NCBI RefSeq assembly: GCF_028369105.1
Contig: NZ_JAQNDO010000001.1
Location: 8,216,501 to 8,280,500 of the forward strand
DNA: 64,000 nucleotides
Source of the DNA: Polyangium mundeleinium
GTDB lineage: Bacteria > Myxococcota_A > Polyangia > Polyangiales > Polyangiaceae
Direction: 5' to 3'
Below the pieces are notes generated by a model, which worked only from the letters and a program-made list of their open reading frames with translations, was not told where the DNA came from and did no database searches. Every line of letters begins with the position of its first letter. The first letter of the stretch is position 1. The translations under genes were made by a program, and so were the position numbers. Shown here in pieces: positions 63,876 to 64,000 of this stretch.

Positions 63876-63957
63876 CGAGCGGCGCGGCTCGGGGTATAGC
63901 TTGCCCCGCCGTGGCGCCGGGAAGACGACCGCGCCGCCCACGCGTCTGACGTGCCGC

Positions 63958-64000
63958 ATGTCGCCCCTGCTCGTTTCTTTGATCCGCCGCGCCGCTCCGG
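63958..64000 (+). CDS. possible start of a gene cut by the window end
   Basis: ATG 63958 opens MSPLLVSLIRRAAP and runs off the window. There is no clear ribosome site, and the preceding 80 bases are uninformative. This is offered only as a possibility. Confidence 0.2.
   Translation, partial: MSPLLVSLIRRAAP

Overview
The window is high-GC DNA with dense, mostly short-spaced genes. It reads as a chromosomal segment of a myxobacterium, most likely Polyangiales (Polyangium/Sorangium-like). The basis is the large number of secreted lipoproteins with Cys-rich, MopE-like, RCC1, SUMF1 and Gly-Gly-Met low-complexity regions, two proteins with MYXO-CTERM-like tails, hybrid histidine kinases, an RNA polymerase sigma factor beside a TPR/PEGA protein, and GC-rich palindromic intergenic repeats. 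I see no tRNA, rRNA, CRISPR array or intact prophage.

Left part (1-11 kb) is accessory in character. A P450 gene (146-1345) faces a minus-strand pair: a small peptide gene (2714-2523) and an aminopeptidase-T/M29-like protein (2454-1468). Across a divergent promoter region lie a GNAT acetyltransferase (2967-3557) and a second small peptide (3684-3860). The two peptides share a conserved block (HNR-x-EP-x-LTH-x-KPHH-x-F-x-Y) and differ at the C-terminus. This looks like an undescribed RiPP-type cluster and is the main candidate for something new here. It is followed by a decayed IS701-like transposase, a small crystallin/I36-like secreted protein, a lipoprotein, a GH75 chitosanase with a NodB polysaccharide deacetylase, and a scrap-rich stretch (remnants of a lipoprotein and a GNAT, plus an isochorismatase-family gene lacking the catalytic Cys).

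Middle part (11-31 kb): a 1300-residue propeller-type hybrid sensor kinase; a minus-strand unit of sigma factor, TPR/PEGA envelope protein and lipoprotein; two uncharacterised genes; a SUMF1-fold protein; a Cys-rich lipoprotein built from a 348-bp duplication; a DUF2934 protein; a chromate transporter; aspartate kinase; a fucose-isomerase-like protein; and a PAS hybrid kinase.

Right part (31-64 kb): a plus-strand run of envelope proteins (31.3-36.1 kb) carries a shared HxCxH domain four times. One member looks like an in-frame fusion of a MYXO-CTERM protein with a lipoprotein. Then come a sugar ABC transporter (permease, ATPase, binding protein) divergent from an FGGY pentulose kinase, an acetyl-CoA hydrolase/transferase, a TSP3-repeat protein, a right-handed beta-helix lipoprotein and a small membrane protein. 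Two TetR-adaptor-RND efflux operons stand back to back (45.8-50.9 kb minus, 52.2-57.2 kb plus) around a MYXO-CTERM protein. Last are a PNPOx-like flavoprotein, a 1005-residue Gly-rich lamin-tail lipoprotein, and a run of two SUMF1-fold lipoproteins and one beta-rich lipoprotein.

Between genes I find several repeat families: a 124-bp symmetrical palindrome (45692-45815), a 143-160 bp two-copy element (30.9 and 41.5 kb), a 43-bp palindromic repeat (26.6 and 42.9 kb) and a 37-39 bp repeat (11.1 and 20.0 kb). All functional calls come from reading the sequence and from family knowledge; no database search was run.
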